A stretch of 64,000 nucleotides of DNA from Blautia sp. AF19-10LB (GCF_003461245.1 NZ_QTWS01000009.1:1-64000), one strand, 5' to 3'; shown: positions 22,337 to 31,888, numbered from the stretch's first letter. Made by a program: numbers and translations. Notes: generated by a model not told the origin, from the sequence alone.

Positions 22337-25084
22337 TTAAAACCTCTTTTTCTTTCTGTTTATTAACACCAACACAATGTAGCACAATACACCGATACAA
22401 GTCAAGCACAGACCGGTTCTGAGATATGGTGTCCAGTATACCAGGTGGATCTCGTGATCACCTTTCGGAAGTTCCAGGGCCATATACATGGTATTTGCTT
22501 CTTTAAGTTCTGTTTCTTCTCCATCGACATACGCCGTCCATCCTTCACTGTAAGGAATGGAAAGTACCAGTGCTTTTGTGTCAGAAAGAGAGATTTTTCC
22601 ATTGATCTCGTTATTGCCAATTTTTACATCGGTCAGAACTTCTTCGCCAAGTTTGCTGGTCTGGCTGTCGATCTCTGTCATTGGCTGGCAGTAGATCTTG
22701 AGGCTGTCGAAACTGTAGACTCCCGTATTTTCAAAAGTCAGAGTTATCGTGTGTCTGCCTTTTTCGCTGTATCCGGTATTGCAGAGGAAATTATGCTTGC
22801 CACTGTATGCATTGTACTTATCTGTAAAAATCTGGATCGTTTTCTTGAGGAAACGTCCTCCGATCTGGATCGAAGCTTTCTGACTCTCCTTCCAGTAACG
22901 CCAGTTGCTGTTTTCTTCCAGCAGTTTGTTCTGCTCGTAAGTTGTCATTTTGGACCATTTTTTGTCGCTGATCATTTCTCTTGGGGAAAGCCCTTCGTAA
23001 TCCAGGCCTTCCGTGATCAGATATGTCTCCGCATTTTCCTCTCCTTCAAAGACCAGCTTGAGCTGTGCATTTTCCTGTGTGACCACGACTTTGCCATTCT
23101 TGAGGCGGCAGCCTTTGCCCTCTGATGTATAATAGGAAACTTCGCGGTCATTGAAATGTGTCTCTGTCTCTGGAAGGGAACTGTCATCGAGGACCACGCC
23201 CTGCAAAAGAGCCTGCTGTTTCTCTGTCACAGTCATCTTGTCATAATCTTCTCTGGATATCCAGGAATCATAGGTATAGCCAAGCGGCAATGCATCTTCA
23301 TCTGCATATGCCAGATAAGTCTTGCCATTCTTTTCTGCTTCGCCGCTGAGTCTGGAATAGCCATATGGAAGATCTGATTCCTTGCCCTTTTTGACTACAA
23401 AATATTTCACTGAAGCGAGGCGGTCCAGGATCGTCCGTCCGTCAAGATTGTTATAATGCTGTTCCCACGGTGTATTCAGGTACATCTCGTCAAAGAAATT
23501 CGCGATGCTTGAGCTTGCGACACTGAAATAATAAGCAGTACTGTTCGTTCCCATCTGCATCGAAGAGTTTTCGCTGGAATTCGTATCCATCTGGTCATAA
23601 CGGTAAACCGAAGGATCATCGGTACTGAGTACCGCACGGTCAACGCCTGTTTCCAGTTTCTCCAGGGCTTCTCCACTGTCGGTGAATTCCGAGAGATAAT
23701 CTTTCTCATAGGAATACTGATAATGCATATTAAACAGGATGCCTGCGATCAGGAAACCTGCAACCATCACCGTAAGATTTCGCTCCCTGGTAAAGATATT
23801 TCCGAAGGAAAGCACGGTAAATGTCGAAAGTGACAAAAGGACCATCGCCATCAGATTTCGCTGTGTCCTTGCCGCCTCCGGAAGGAGCGCCAGAATACAG
23901 TAGATCAGAAGCATCACAAAAACTTTTCGCTTTTCTGTAAGCGTAAGAGCAAAAAGTTCCGGGTATATTTTTACAAAGATGTACGCGATCAGCATTCCAT
24001 AAGCCCAGATCCAGCGATTGGAAACGTAGGAAAGTCCATTCAGGACATGCCCTGCATAAGGCAGCAGCAAAAACACATTCAGAAGCACAAAACCAGCCTT
24101 GAGTGCGGTGTACTTTTTCTTTTTGGAAAACAGTACGAAAACACCGGCAAGGGAAACTGCCGTATAACCGGCAACACCCCACTGGATCATGTTTTCTCCG
24201 ATCAGACATCCAAGATATTTTTCGTAGTAAATTCTGTCATAAAACAGCGGTACATAGTTCTCTGCCTTGAAACGATCCGTTCCAAACACCGGAAGAATCA
24301 CCGGAAGCAGGATCACCGCAGCGATCAGTACTGCGATCACGGAATATACCGCAAAAACACCAAGCCATTTCCCGATATTTTTGATGGATCTGTCCGCAAA
24401 CAGATCAAAGTAGCGGAAAATCGCATAAAGTACCATAAAGATCCCCAGCATATAAAAGAAATAAAAGTTTGAAAGTCCTGCCAGGGCAACGGACCATATA
24501 AATACATATGGTTTTTGTTTCTTATAGATCTTGTCAATTCCCAGAAGAATCAGAGGCAGGTAGATCATGGGATTGGAAAAATACGGATGTTTCATCGCCG
24601 CATAGATCGTCCATCCTGCAAAGATGTAGATCATCGTTCCCATAAAGGTCGCCTGTTTTGAATTCTTATGATAAAAACTGTATCTGCTGAACGCAATGCC
24701 AGCCAGATAAATACGCAGAAAGATCAGAAACGCATAGAGGGCTTCTGTCTTTGATGCCGGGACAAACACAGATAAAAGTGTCAGCGGGTCCCCAATCACA
24801 TAATAATGTAAGGTCGTCAAAATGTCCGAACCGTAGCCAATATGCATATCCCACAGAGGCAGGGACAGCTTATGTTCTATAAACAAAGTATGAAGTACCT
24901 TTCTCAGATACTTTCCATAATATGCCAGTGAGTTGAGATGCTGTGGCACACCGTCATGGCTCCAGACAAGTGATTTCCCATTTGCAAAAAATTTCAGATA
25001 CAGTGCCAGGGCAACTGCAAAAAAAACTAACGTATATAACAGGTAAAAATCTATATTTCTTTTTTTATCCAGTTTTTTATTCAT
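22337..25084 (-). CDS. YfhO-family membrane glycosyltransferase-like protein
   Basis: About 915 residues. The N-terminal half is a multi-spanning membrane region of the GT-C kind (a dozen or so hydrophobic segments to about residue 460). The C-terminal half is a large extracytoplasmic domain, followed by a late LVLSIPYSEGWTAYVDGEE region and a closing transmembrane segment with a Lys/Arg-rich tail. YfhO proteins act with CsbB and GtrA partners to transfer a sugar from a lipid carrier to surface polymers. I chose ATG 25084: the longer frame would start within the U-tract of the nifJ terminator. It is the first gene of the glycosylation operon. Confidence 0.88.
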   Translation of the reverse strand: MNKKLDKKRNIDFYLLYTLVFFAVALALYLKFFANGKSLVWSHDGVPQHLNSLAYYGKYLRKVLHTLFIEHKLSLPLWDMHIGYGSDILTTLHYYVIGDPLTLLSVFVPASKTEALYAFLIFLRIYLAGIAFSRYSFYHKNSKQATFMGTMIYIFAGWTIYAAMKHPYFSNPMIYLPLILLGIDKIYKKQKPYVFIWSVALAGLSNFYFFYMLGIFMVLYAIFRYFDLFADRSIKNIGKWLGVFAVYSVIAVLIAAVILLPVILPVFGTDRFKAENYVPLFYDRIYYEKYLGCLIGENMIQWGVAGYTAVSLAGVFVLFSKKKKYTALKAGFVLLNVFLLLPYAGHVLNGLSYVSNRWIWAYGMLIAYIFVKIYPELFALTLTEKRKVFVMLLIYCILALLPEAARTQRNLMAMVLLSLSTFTVLSFGNIFTRERNLTVMVAGFLIAGILFNMHYQYSYEKDYLSEFTDSGEALEKLETGVDRAVLSTDDPSVYRYDQMDTNSSENSSMQMGTNSTAYYFSVASSSIANFFDEMYLNTPWEQHYNNLDGRTILDRLASVKYFVVKKGKESDLPYGYSRLSGEAEKNGKTYLAYADEDALPLGYTYDSWISREDYDKMTVTEKQQALLQGVVLDDSSLPETETHFNDREVSYYTSEGKGCRLKNGKVVVTQENAQLKLVFEGEENAETYLITEGLDYEGLSPREMISDKKWSKMTTYEQNKLLEENSNWRYWKESQKASIQIGGRFLKKTIQIFTDKYNAYSGKHNFLCNTGYSEKGRHTITLTFENTGVYSFDSLKIYCQPMTEIDSQTSKLGEEVLTDVKIGNNEINGKISLSDTKALVLSIPYSEGWTAYVDGEETELKEANTMYMALELPKGDHEIHLVYWTPYLRTGLCLTCIGVLCYIVLVLINRKKKRF

Positions 25085-25121
25085 GCCATTCTCTCTTATA
25101 CAAATCCATCCTGCATGTATC

Positions 25122-25152
25122 AAAAAAGCCGCGGTACATAAAGTACCGCGGC
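25122..25152 (-). terminator. Terminator of nifJ
   Basis: A perfect 10-bp stem (GCCGCGGTAC/GTACCGCGGC, 25128-25152) with a 5-base loop is followed on the minus strand by six T residues. It begins 14 bases after the nifJ stop. Confidence 0.95.
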
Positions 25153-25165
25153 CAATGATTCTGAA

Positions 25166-28100
25166 TTATTCTTCTTCGCCGTACATAGCTACGAGTTTAT
25201 TCAGATATGCATATCTAGCTTTTGCTTCAGATTCGTTCTTAGCAAACAGTCTAGCTGCTTTTTCAGGATTCTGACGCTGTAAGGAGTTGTAACGAACCTC
25301 GCCATTCAGGAAGTCCATGTAGTTCTCCATATCCGGTGTCTTGGAATCCAGAGCAAACTTCTTGTCTGCTGCCGGGTTGAAGCGGAAGTTGTGCCAGTAT
25401 CCGCACTTAACTGCCAGTTCTTCTTCTGTCTGAGCTTTTGCCATACCTTTCTTGATACCATGGTTGATACATGGAGCGTATGCAATGATCAGAGACGGTC
25501 CCGGATAAGCTTCTGCTTCAGCGATTGCTTTAACAGTCTGGTTGAAGTCAGCACCCATAGAGATCTGTGCTACGTATACATAGCCATAGCTCATTGCGAT
25601 GGAAGCCATATCTTTCTTCTTGGTTTCTTTACCGCCAGCTGCGAACTGAGCGATCGCACCTGTTGGTGTAGATTTAGAGGACTGTCCACCTGTGTTGGAG
25701 TAAACCTCTGTATCGAATACCATAACGTTGATGTCACGTCCGCTTGCGAGAACATGGTCAACACCACCGAATCCGATATCGTAAGCCCATCCGTCACCAC
25801 CGAAGATCCACTGGGATTTCTTGGACAGATAGTTCTTCTGAGCAAGGATCTCTTTTGCTGCGTCACATCCACAAGCTTCCAGAGCTGCGATCAGTTTGTC
25901 TGTTGCTGCACCGTTGGTTGCTCCAACAGAGAATGTATCCAGCCATTCCTGACCTGCTTCCTTAACTGCTTCGTCTTTACCTTCTGCTACAACAGCTTCA
26001 ACTTTTGCTTTGAGGCCATCACGGATAGCTCTCTGAGCAAGAAGCATACCATAACCGAACTCAGCGTTGTCTTCGAACAGTGAGTTAGCCCATGCCGGAC
26101 CCTGTCCCTTAGCGTTGGTTGTGTATGGTGTAGACGGTGAAGAGTTACCCCAGATAGAGGAGCATCCTGTAGCATTTGCAATGTACATTCTGTCACCGAA
26201 CAGCTGTGTGATCAGTTTAGCGTAAGGTGTTTCACCACAACCTGCGCATGCTCCGGAGAACTCAAGCAGAGGCTGTTTGAACTGGCTTCCCTTAACTGTT
26301 GTTTCTTTGAATTTAGCAACAACATCTTCTTTGATCGGAAGTTCTCTTCCGTAATCGAAGAATTTCTGAAGTCCTGCGTTTGCTTCCATGTTTTCCATAG
26401 CAAGGGCTTTTGCACCTTTCTTGCCTGGGCAGACATTTGCACAGGAACCACATCCTGTACAGTCATAAGCTGATACAGTCATGGTGAATTTGTAATCTTT
26501 CATACCTGTCATTGGAAGAGTAACCATTCCTTCTGGAGCGTTAGCTGCTTCTTCTTCTGTCAGTGCTACCGGACGGATTGCTGCGTGTGGGCAGACATAT
26601 GCACAACGGTTACACTGGATACAGTTTTCTGGCTGCCATACCGGTACGTTTACAGCGATACCACGTTTTTCGTATGCTGCTGTTCCGGACGGTGTAGTAC
26701 CATCAACATATTCTGTGAATGCAGATACAGGGAGGGAGTTACCTTCCTGAGCATTGATCTTGCACTGGATGTTGTTTACGAAGTCCTGAGCATCCTGAGC
26801 ACCGTGGTTAGCGTGAGCCATGAAGAGACCTTCATCAGCTGCATCTTTCCAGCTCTCCGGAACTTTAACTTCTACAACCTGTTTTGCACCAGCATCGATA
26901 GCTGCCCAGTTCTTCTGAACAACGTCATCACCCTTACGTCCGTAAGTAGCTTTTGCTGCTGCTTTCATCAGTTCGATTGCCTGCTCTTCCGGAATGATTC
27001 CTGTAAGTTTGAAGAATGCAGACTGAAGGATTGTGTTGATACGTGTTGGTCCCATGCCGGTCTCGATACCAATCTTCACACCGTCGATGGTGTAGAATCT
27101 GATATTGTGGTTAGCGATGAATGCTTTAACCTGTCCCGGGAGATGTTTCTCAAGACCTTCCATATCCCATGCACAGTTAAGAAGGAATGTACCGCCATCA
27201 ACAAGTTCCTGAACCATGTTGTATTTGTTTACATAGGACGGATTGTGACATGCAACAAAGTTTGCTTTGTGGATCAGGTATGTGGATTTGATCGGTTTCT
27301 TACCGAAACGAAGGTGAGACATTGTAACACCGCCGGACTTCTTGGAGTCATAATCGAAGTAAGCCTGAGCGTACATGTCTGTATTGTCACCGATGATCTT
27401 GATGGAGTTCTTGTTAGCGCCTACAGTACCATCTGCTCCAAGTCCCCAGAACTTACAGTTTGTAGTTCCTTCTGGTGTTGTAACAAGCGGAGCACCTGTT
27501 TCCAGAGAAAGGTGTGTAACATCATCAACGATACCGATTGTGAATTTTTCTTTTGTTGTGTTCTCGTATACTGCAACGATCTGTGCCGGTGTAGTATCTT
27601 TGGAACCAAGACCGTAACGTCCTGTGAAGATCTTGACATCTTTGAACTTGCTGTCCTTTAATGCAGCAACAACGTCAAGGTACAGAGGCTCGCCAAGTGC
27701 TCCTGGCTCTTTTGTTCTGTCGAGAACGCTGATCTGTTTAACGGAATCCGGGATAGCATCGATCAGTGCCTGTGCGCAGAATGGTCTGTAAAGACGAACT
27801 TTAACAACACCGACTTTTTTGCCTGCTGCTGCAAGGTAATCGATTGTCTCCTCGATTGTATCGTTTACGGAACCCATAGCGATGATGATGTGCTCAGCAT
27901 CTTCTGCTCCGTAGTAGTTGAACAGTTTGTAATCTGTTCCGATCTTCTCATTTACTTTGTCCATGTATTCCTGAACTACTGCCGGAAGAGCATCGTAGAA
28001 CGGGTTACATGCTTCTCTTGCCTGGAAGAAGATATCCGGGTTCTGAGCGGAACCTCTCTGGCATGGATGATTCGGGTTGAGTGCATGGTCACGGAATGCC

Positions 28101-28702
28101 TGGATAGCGTCCATATCTGCCATGTCTTTCAGGTCCTCATAGTCCCATGTCTCGATCTTCTGGATCTCGTGAGATGTACGGAATCCATCGAAGAAGTTGA
28201 TGAACGGAACTTTACCTTTGATTGCTGCAAGATGAGCAACCGGTGTCAGGTCCATAACTTCCTGTACGGATGATTCGCAGAGCATTGCGCATCCGGTCTG
28301 ACGACAGGCCATAACGTCGGAATGATCTCCGAAGATGGAAAGTGCGTGAGAAGCAAGTGCACGAGCGGATACGTTGATAACGCCCGGAAGCTGCTCACCA
28401 GCGATTTTGTAAAGGTTCGGGATCATCAGAAGAAGACCCTGGGATGCAGTATAAGTAGTTGTCAGAGCACCTGCTGCCAGAGATCCGTGTACTGCACCTG
28501 CAGCACCTGCCTCAGACTGCATCTCTGTAACCTGTACTTCCTGTCCAAAGATGTTCTTTCTTCCCTGAGTTGCCCACTCATCTGTTGCTTCCGCCATAAC
28601 AGATGAAGGAGTGATCGGGTAGATAGCAGCTACATCTGAGTATGCATAAGAAGCATGAGCGGCTGCATGGTTACCATCCATGGTTTTCATCTTTCTTGCC
28701 AT
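25166..28702 (-). CDS. nifJ: Pyruvate:ferredoxin (flavodoxin) oxidoreductase
   Basis: 1178 residues, the full single-chain form. In order: the alpha domain with YPITPSSVMAE at the start; the gamma domain with GRYGLGSKDTTP; two ferredoxin clusters CIQCNRCAYVCP and CTGCGSCANVCPGK near residues 690-760; and the thiamine-pyrophosphate region with GACAGCGETPYAKL, GCSSIWG and GDGWAYDIGFGG. It converts pyruvate and CoA to acetyl-CoA and CO2 while reducing ferredoxin, the central step of clostridial fermentation. It is monocistronic, with its own promoter and terminator. An Rrf2-type regulator lies just upstream on the same strand. The reduced ferredoxin it makes could feed the polyferredoxin of the hydroxylase cluster. 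Confidence 0.97.
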   Translation of the reverse strand: MARKMKTMDGNHAAAHASYAYSDVAAIYPITPSSVMAEATDEWATQGRKNIFGQEVQVTEMQSEAGAAGAVHGSLAAGALTTTYTASQGLLLMIPNLYKIAGEQLPGVINVSARALASHALSIFGDHSDVMACRQTGCAMLCESSVQEVMDLTPVAHLAAIKGKVPFINFFDGFRTSHEIQKIETWDYEDLKDMADMDAIQAFRDHALNPNHPCQRGSAQNPDIFFQAREACNPFYDALPAVVQEYMDKVNEKIGTDYKLFNYYGAEDAEHIIIAMGSVNDTIEETIDYLAAAGKKVGVVKVRLYRPFCAQALIDAIPDSVKQISVLDRTKEPGALGEPLYLDVVAALKDSKFKDVKIFTGRYGLGSKDTTPAQIVAVYENTTKEKFTIGIVDDVTHLSLETGAPLVTTPEGTTNCKFWGLGADGTVGANKNSIKIIGDNTDMYAQAYFDYDSKKSGGVTMSHLRFGKKPIKSTYLIHKANFVACHNPSYVNKYNMVQELVDGGTFLLNCAWDMEGLEKHLPGQVKAFIANHNIRFYTIDGVKIGIETGMGPTRINTILQSAFFKLTGIIPEEQAIELMKAAAKATYGRKGDDVVQKNWAAIDAGAKQVVEVKVPESWKDAADEGLFMAHANHGAQDAQDFVNNIQCKINAQEGNSLPVSAFTEYVDGTTPSGTAAYEKRGIAVNVPVWQPENCIQCNRCAYVCPHAAIRPVALTEEEAANAPEGMVTLPMTGMKDYKFTMTVSAYDCTGCGSCANVCPGKKGAKALAMENMEANAGLQKFFDYGRELPIKEDVVAKFKETTVKGSQFKQPLLEFSGACAGCGETPYAKLITQLFGDRMYIANATGCSSIWGNSSPSTPYTTNAKGQGPAWANSLFEDNAEFGYGMLLAQRAIRDGLKAKVEAVVAEGKDEAVKEAGQEWLDTFSVGATNGAATDKLIAALEACGCDAAKEILAQKNYLSKKSQWIFGGDGWAYDIGFGGVDHVLASGRDINVMVFDTEVYSNTGGQSSKSTPTGAIAQFAAGGKETKKKDMASIAMSYGYVYVAQISMGADFNQTVKAIAEAEAYPGPSLIIAYAPCINHGIKKGMAKAQTEEELAVKCGYWHNFRFNPAADKKFALDSKTPDMENYMDFLNGEVRYNSLQRQNPEKAARLFAKNESEAKARYAYLNKLVAMYGEEE

Positions 28703-28745
28703 AGTTTGTTTCCTCCTTAAAGGTATGATGAAAAATTTTTATCTC

Positions 28746-28807
28746 TAGACCAGTAAGCGGTCTAAAAGTCCATTCATTATTATAGCATACGCCTTTCGGA
28801 TTGTCCA
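28746..28807 (-). promoter_or_regulatory. nifJ promoter with an inverted repeat in the leader
   Basis: TGGACA (28807-28802) and a perfect TATAAT (28784-28779) are 17 bases apart on the minus strand. An inverted repeat TAGACC-7 nt-GGTCTA (28746-28764) lies just past the expected transcription start, where a repressor or a 5' hairpin could act. The ribosome binding site AAGGAGG precedes the ATG. Confidence 0.75.
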
Positions 28808-28843
28808 ATCTGGATTGTATTTTTTCTGTACATATTTACATAC

Positions 28844-28883
28844 AAAAAAGTTACAGTCCACTTACTTTTTTGTGAACTGTAAC
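28844..28883 (-). terminator. Terminator of the rrf2 gene
   Basis: GTTACAGTTCAC and GTGGACTGTAAC form a 12-bp stem with one G-U pair and a 10-base A-rich loop, followed by TTTTTT on the minus strand. It separates the regulator from the nifJ promoter. Confidence 0.85.
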
Positions 28884-28929
28884 AAATTCTCTGGTGTTTT
28901 GTACCAAAAATGACATTCTGTTCTGCTTT

Positions 28930-29361
28930 TCAGGAATCGGCCGGCTCTTCCATAAAGTCCGATGGAAGAAGATCCTTAAGGTTACTGCTCTTAAGCATTC
29001 CGCAAAGTTCCTTCTGGATCTTGCACAGCTCACAGTGTATGGTACACGCATGGTCACCCTCACCATTGCGCGGACACTCATATCCCGGTTCCAGACAGTC
29101 GATGATCAGGAATTCCGGATCAATCGCTGTATAAATATCGTAAAGAGTCAGATCCTCTGCCCTGCGGTTCAGGGAATACCCCCCATGCACTCCCCGAAAT
29201 CCCTTTACAATCTCTGCTTTCTGAAGTTTCTTAAGGATCTTGTAGGCAAAAGGTGCTGTGATAAATTCCTTATCACAGATATCCCCAACACTCATCCTCC
29301 CGCCTGCCGCCAGTGCGCGCACGACCCTTACTGCATAATCACATTCTCTGGTAATCAACAT
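28930..29361 (-). CDS. Rrf2-family transcriptional regulator, probable Fe-S sensor
   Basis: 143 residues. The N-terminal winged helix is typical of Rrf2/IscR (MLITRECDYAVRVVRALA, ITAPFAYKILKKLQKAEIV, GVHGGYSLNR). The C-terminal segment holds six Cys (in CLEPGYECP, HACTIHCELC and LCGML), where IscR has three, so an iron-sulfur cluster or redox-sensing site is likely. It sits upstream of nifJ, separated by a terminator and a fresh promoter; nifJ, an iron-sulfur enzyme, is a natural target. It also has an inverted repeat in its own promoter, suggesting autoregulation. Target and signal are inferred. Confidence 0.88.
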   Translation of the reverse strand: MLITRECDYAVRVVRALAAGGRMSVGDICDKEFITAPFAYKILKKLQKAEIVKGFRGVHGGYSLNRRAEDLTLYDIYTAIDPEFLIIDCLEPGYECPRNGEGDHACTIHCELCKIQKELCGMLKSSNLKDLLPSDFMEEPADS

Positions 29362-29458
29362 AGTTTAAGCCCTCTCTCTGCTGTCTCGGACGTCCCTCTC
29401 CTTTGCGTCCTTATCTGTCTGCGTACCTTTTGTTTCTTACTACAGCCTATTGGTATGG

Positions 29459-29487
29459 ATTATAACAATTTTATTGTATAAATTCAA
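29459..29487 (-). promoter_or_regulatory. Promoter of the rrf2 gene with an overlapping palindrome
   Basis: TTGAAT (29487-29482) and TATAAT (29464-29459) are 17 bases apart on the minus strand. ACAAT-AAA-ATTGT sits in the spacer next to the -10 box, a plausible operator. Confidence 0.75.
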
Positions 29488-29569
29488 CATTATTTTTAAT
29501 TTTTCAGCCGGATTTTTAATTATTTTCAACAGCTTCTTCGTTTTTCCCGCAAAAATCAAGGATTAAGTC

Positions 29570-29597
29570 TTGCAAAATCCTCTTTTTACTGTAAAAT
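29570..29597 (+). promoter_or_regulatory. Promoter of the ABC-F gene
   Basis: TTGCAA (29570-29575) and TAAAAT (29592-29597) are 16 bases apart. The -10 box covers the first in-frame ATG (29596), which rules that ATG out as the start. Confidence 0.7.
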
Positions 29598-29661
29598 GAG
29601 ATGTGAATGCATAAAAATAATAAGAAAACCAAGAAACCATAATCAAGAAAAGAGGTACTTT

Positions 29662-31302
29662 ATGATTTCAGCAAATAATATCACACTGCGTGTTGGCAAG
29701 AAAGCTCTCTTTGAGGATGTCAACATCAAATTCACAGAGGGAAACTGTTATGGTCTGATCGGTGCAAACGGTGCCGGTAAGTCTACTTTCCTCAAGATCC
29801 TGTCCGGACAGCTTGAGCCGACCAACGGAGATATCGTTATCACTCCTGGCCAGCGTCTTTCTTTCCTGCAGCAGGACCACTTCAAATATGACGCTTATCA
29901 GGTTCTCGACACCGTCATCATGGGAAATGCCAGACTGTACGAGATCATGAAAGAAAAAGAAGCGATCTACGCTAAAGAAGATTTTACAGATGAGGACGGA
30001 ATCCGTGCCAGTGAACTCGAGGGCGAATTCGCAGAGATGAACGGATGGGAAGCAGAATCTGATGCTGCTACTCTTCTGAACGGACTTGGCATTGATACCG
30101 ATCTTCATTACACACAGATGGCAGACCTGACAGGAAGCCAGAAGGTCAAAGTCCTTCTGGCTCAGGCACTTTTTGGAAACCCGGACATCCTGCTCCTCGA
30201 TGAGCCTACCAACCACCTGGATCTCCCGGCGATCGAATGGCTCGAGGAATTCCTGATCAACTTTGACAATACCGTCATCGTTGTATCCCATGACCGTTAC
30301 TTCCTTAATAAAGTCTGTACTCACACCGCAGATATCGACTACGGCAAGATCCAGTTATATGCCGGAAACTACGACTTCTGGTTCGAATCCAGCCAGCTCC
30401 TCATCAAACAGATGAAAGAAGCCAACAAGAAAAAGGAAGAAAAGATCAAAGAACTCCAGGAATTCATTTCCCGATTCAGTGCCAACGCTTCCAAGTCCAA
30501 ACAGGCTACTTCCCGTAAGCGTGCCCTGGAGAAGATCCAGCTTGACGACATGCGTCCGTCCAGCCGTAAATATCCTTACATCGACTTCCGTCCGAACCGC
30601 GAGATTGGAAACGAAGTACTTATGGTCGAGAACCTTTCCAAGACCATCGATGGTGTGAAAGTTCTTGACAACATCAGCTTCACTCTCGGTCATGACGACA
30701 AGGTTGCTTTCGTCGGTGCCAATGAGCAGGCGATCACAACATTCTTCCGTATCCTTACAGGAGAGCTGGAGCCGGATGAAGGAACCTACAAATGGGGCGT
30801 TACTACTTCCCAGGCTTACTTCCCGAAGGACAATACACAGGAATTCGACAATGACCTTACCATTACAGACTGGCTGACCCAGTACTCTGAGATCAAGGAT
30901 GCTACTTATGTACGTGGCTTCCTCGGAAGAATGCTCTTCCCGGGCGAAGACGGTGTCAAGAAAGTCCGTGTACTCTCCGGTGGTGAGAAAGTCCGCTGCC
31001 TGTTATCCAAGATGATGATCTCCGGTGCGAACATCCTGATCCTTGATGAGCCTACCAACCACCTTGACATGGAAAGCATCACTGCCCTGAACAACGGACT
31101 GATCAAATTCCCGGGTGTCATCCTTTTCACCTCACACGATCATCAGTTTGTACAGACAACTGCAAACCGTATCATGGAAATCCTTCCGGACGGCAAGCTG
31201 ATCGACAAGATCACAACTTATGACGAATATCTGGCAAGCGACGAAATGGCCAAGAAACGCCATGTCTTCCAGGTTAATGAAGAGGACGCTGCGGATAACT
31301 AA
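29662..31302 (+). CDS. ABC-F family ATPase, YbiT-like
   Basis: About 546 residues with two ATP-binding cassettes and no membrane segments. Cassette 1 has Walker A GANGAGKST at 34-42 and LLLDEPTNHLD; cassette 2 has LSGGEKVRCLL and LILDEPTNHLD. Between them lies the charged ABC-F linker (QMKEANKKKEEKIKELQEF). ABC-F proteins bind the ribosomal E site and act in translation or antibiotic protection; the YbiT group is housekeeping-like. The Walker A of cassette 2 is degenerate (GANEQAITT near 350) and lacks the Lys, and the cassette 1 signature reads LTGSQ. I chose ATG 29662, after AGAGG. It is monocistronic, with a strong terminator. Confidence 0.92.
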   Translation: MISANNITLRVGKKALFEDVNIKFTEGNCYGLIGANGAGKSTFLKILSGQLEPTNGDIVITPGQRLSFLQQDHFKYDAYQVLDTVIMGNARLYEIMKEKEAIYAKEDFTDEDGIRASELEGEFAEMNGWEAESDAATLLNGLGIDTDLHYTQMADLTGSQKVKVLLAQALFGNPDILLLDEPTNHLDLPAIEWLEEFLINFDNTVIVVSHDRYFLNKVCTHTADIDYGKIQLYAGNYDFWFESSQLLIKQMKEANKKKEEKIKELQEFISRFSANASKSKQATSRKRALEKIQLDDMRPSSRKYPYIDFRPNREIGNEVLMVENLSKTIDGVKVLDNISFTLGHDDKVAFVGANEQAITTFFRILTGELEPDEGTYKWGVTTSQAYFPKDNTQEFDNDLTITDWLTQYSEIKDATYVRGFLGRMLFPGEDGVKKVRVLSGGEKVRCLLSKMMISGANILILDEPTNHLDMESITALNNGLIKFPGVILFTSHDHQFVQTTANRIMEILPDGKLIDKITTYDEYLASDEMAKKRHVFQVNEEDAADN

Positions 31303-31333
31303 ATCTTTGCATCTGATTTATTCCATATACAAG

Positions 31334-31378
31334 AAATCCCCTGTTCCCGAGACACTTCTCATGGAACGGGGGATTTTT
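31334..31378. terminator. Bidirectional terminator
   Basis: AAATCCCC-GTTCC pairs with GGAAC-GGGGATTTTT around a roughly 15-base loop. T-rich and A-rich ends serve the convergent ABC-F and ybaK transcripts. Confidence 0.85.
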
Positions 31379-31387
31379 ATATATTTA

Positions 31388-31867
31388 TCATTTCATGGTG
31401 ATATCAGCAAGCTTCCCATTGGTCACCTTGAGAAGTGGTTCAAGCGGAACCTTGAGTGTCAGTCCGATCCTTCCGCCGCTCACATAGATCTCATCAAAGT
31501 TTCCCGCGGATGCATCATAAACTGTCGGATATGCTTTCTTCATTCCGAGCGGACTGCAGCCACCCCTGACATATCCCGTAATCTTGAGGATATCCTTGAC
31601 ATGGATCATGTCTACTGCTTTCTCGCCGACTGCTTTGGCTGCTGCCTTGCGGTCTACTTCTTTCTCGATCGGAACTACGAACACATAATAGCCGCCGCTT
31701 TTGCCCTCCATGACCAGTGTCTTAAAGGACTGTTCGTATGGTGCACCGATCAGGTCTGCACTGTGGAGTCCATCTATAAATTCATCACATTCATAAGGGA
31801 ACGCCTCATACTTCACCTTCTGGCGGTCCAACATTCTCATTGCATTTGTCTTTGCTTCCTTTGCCAT
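31388..31867 (-). CDS. ybaK: YbaK-type Cys-tRNA(Pro)/Cys-tRNA(Cys) deacylase
   Basis: 159 residues, the typical length of YbaK. Motifs: AMRMLDRQKVKYEAFPY at the start, GAPYEQSFKTLVMEGKSG with the conserved Lys near residue 45, and GYVRGGCSPLGMKKAYPTV, the well-kept glycine-rich loop. YbaK hydrolyses cysteine wrongly attached to tRNA-Pro, a stand-alone editing factor. It starts 21 bases after the neighbouring membrane protein gene and may share its transcript. The call is firm; which misacylated tRNA is preferred cannot be told by eye. Confidence 0.93.
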   Translation of the reverse strand: MAKEAKTNAMRMLDRQKVKYEAFPYECDEFIDGLHSADLIGAPYEQSFKTLVMEGKSGGYYVFVVPIEKEVDRKAAAKAVGEKAVDMIHVKDILKITGYVRGGCSPLGMKKAYPTVYDASAGNFDEIYVSGGRIGLTLKVPLEPLLKVTNGKLADITMK

Positions 31868-31888
31868 TGTGTCCTTCTTTCCTGCCTC

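Noticed and set aside
26585..27661. 358-codon open frame on the plus strand, Cys-rich
   Set aside because: It lies entirely opposite nifJ; nifJ motifs are intact, while this frame has no recognisable domain and a Cys/Val/Phe bias typical of an antisense shadow.
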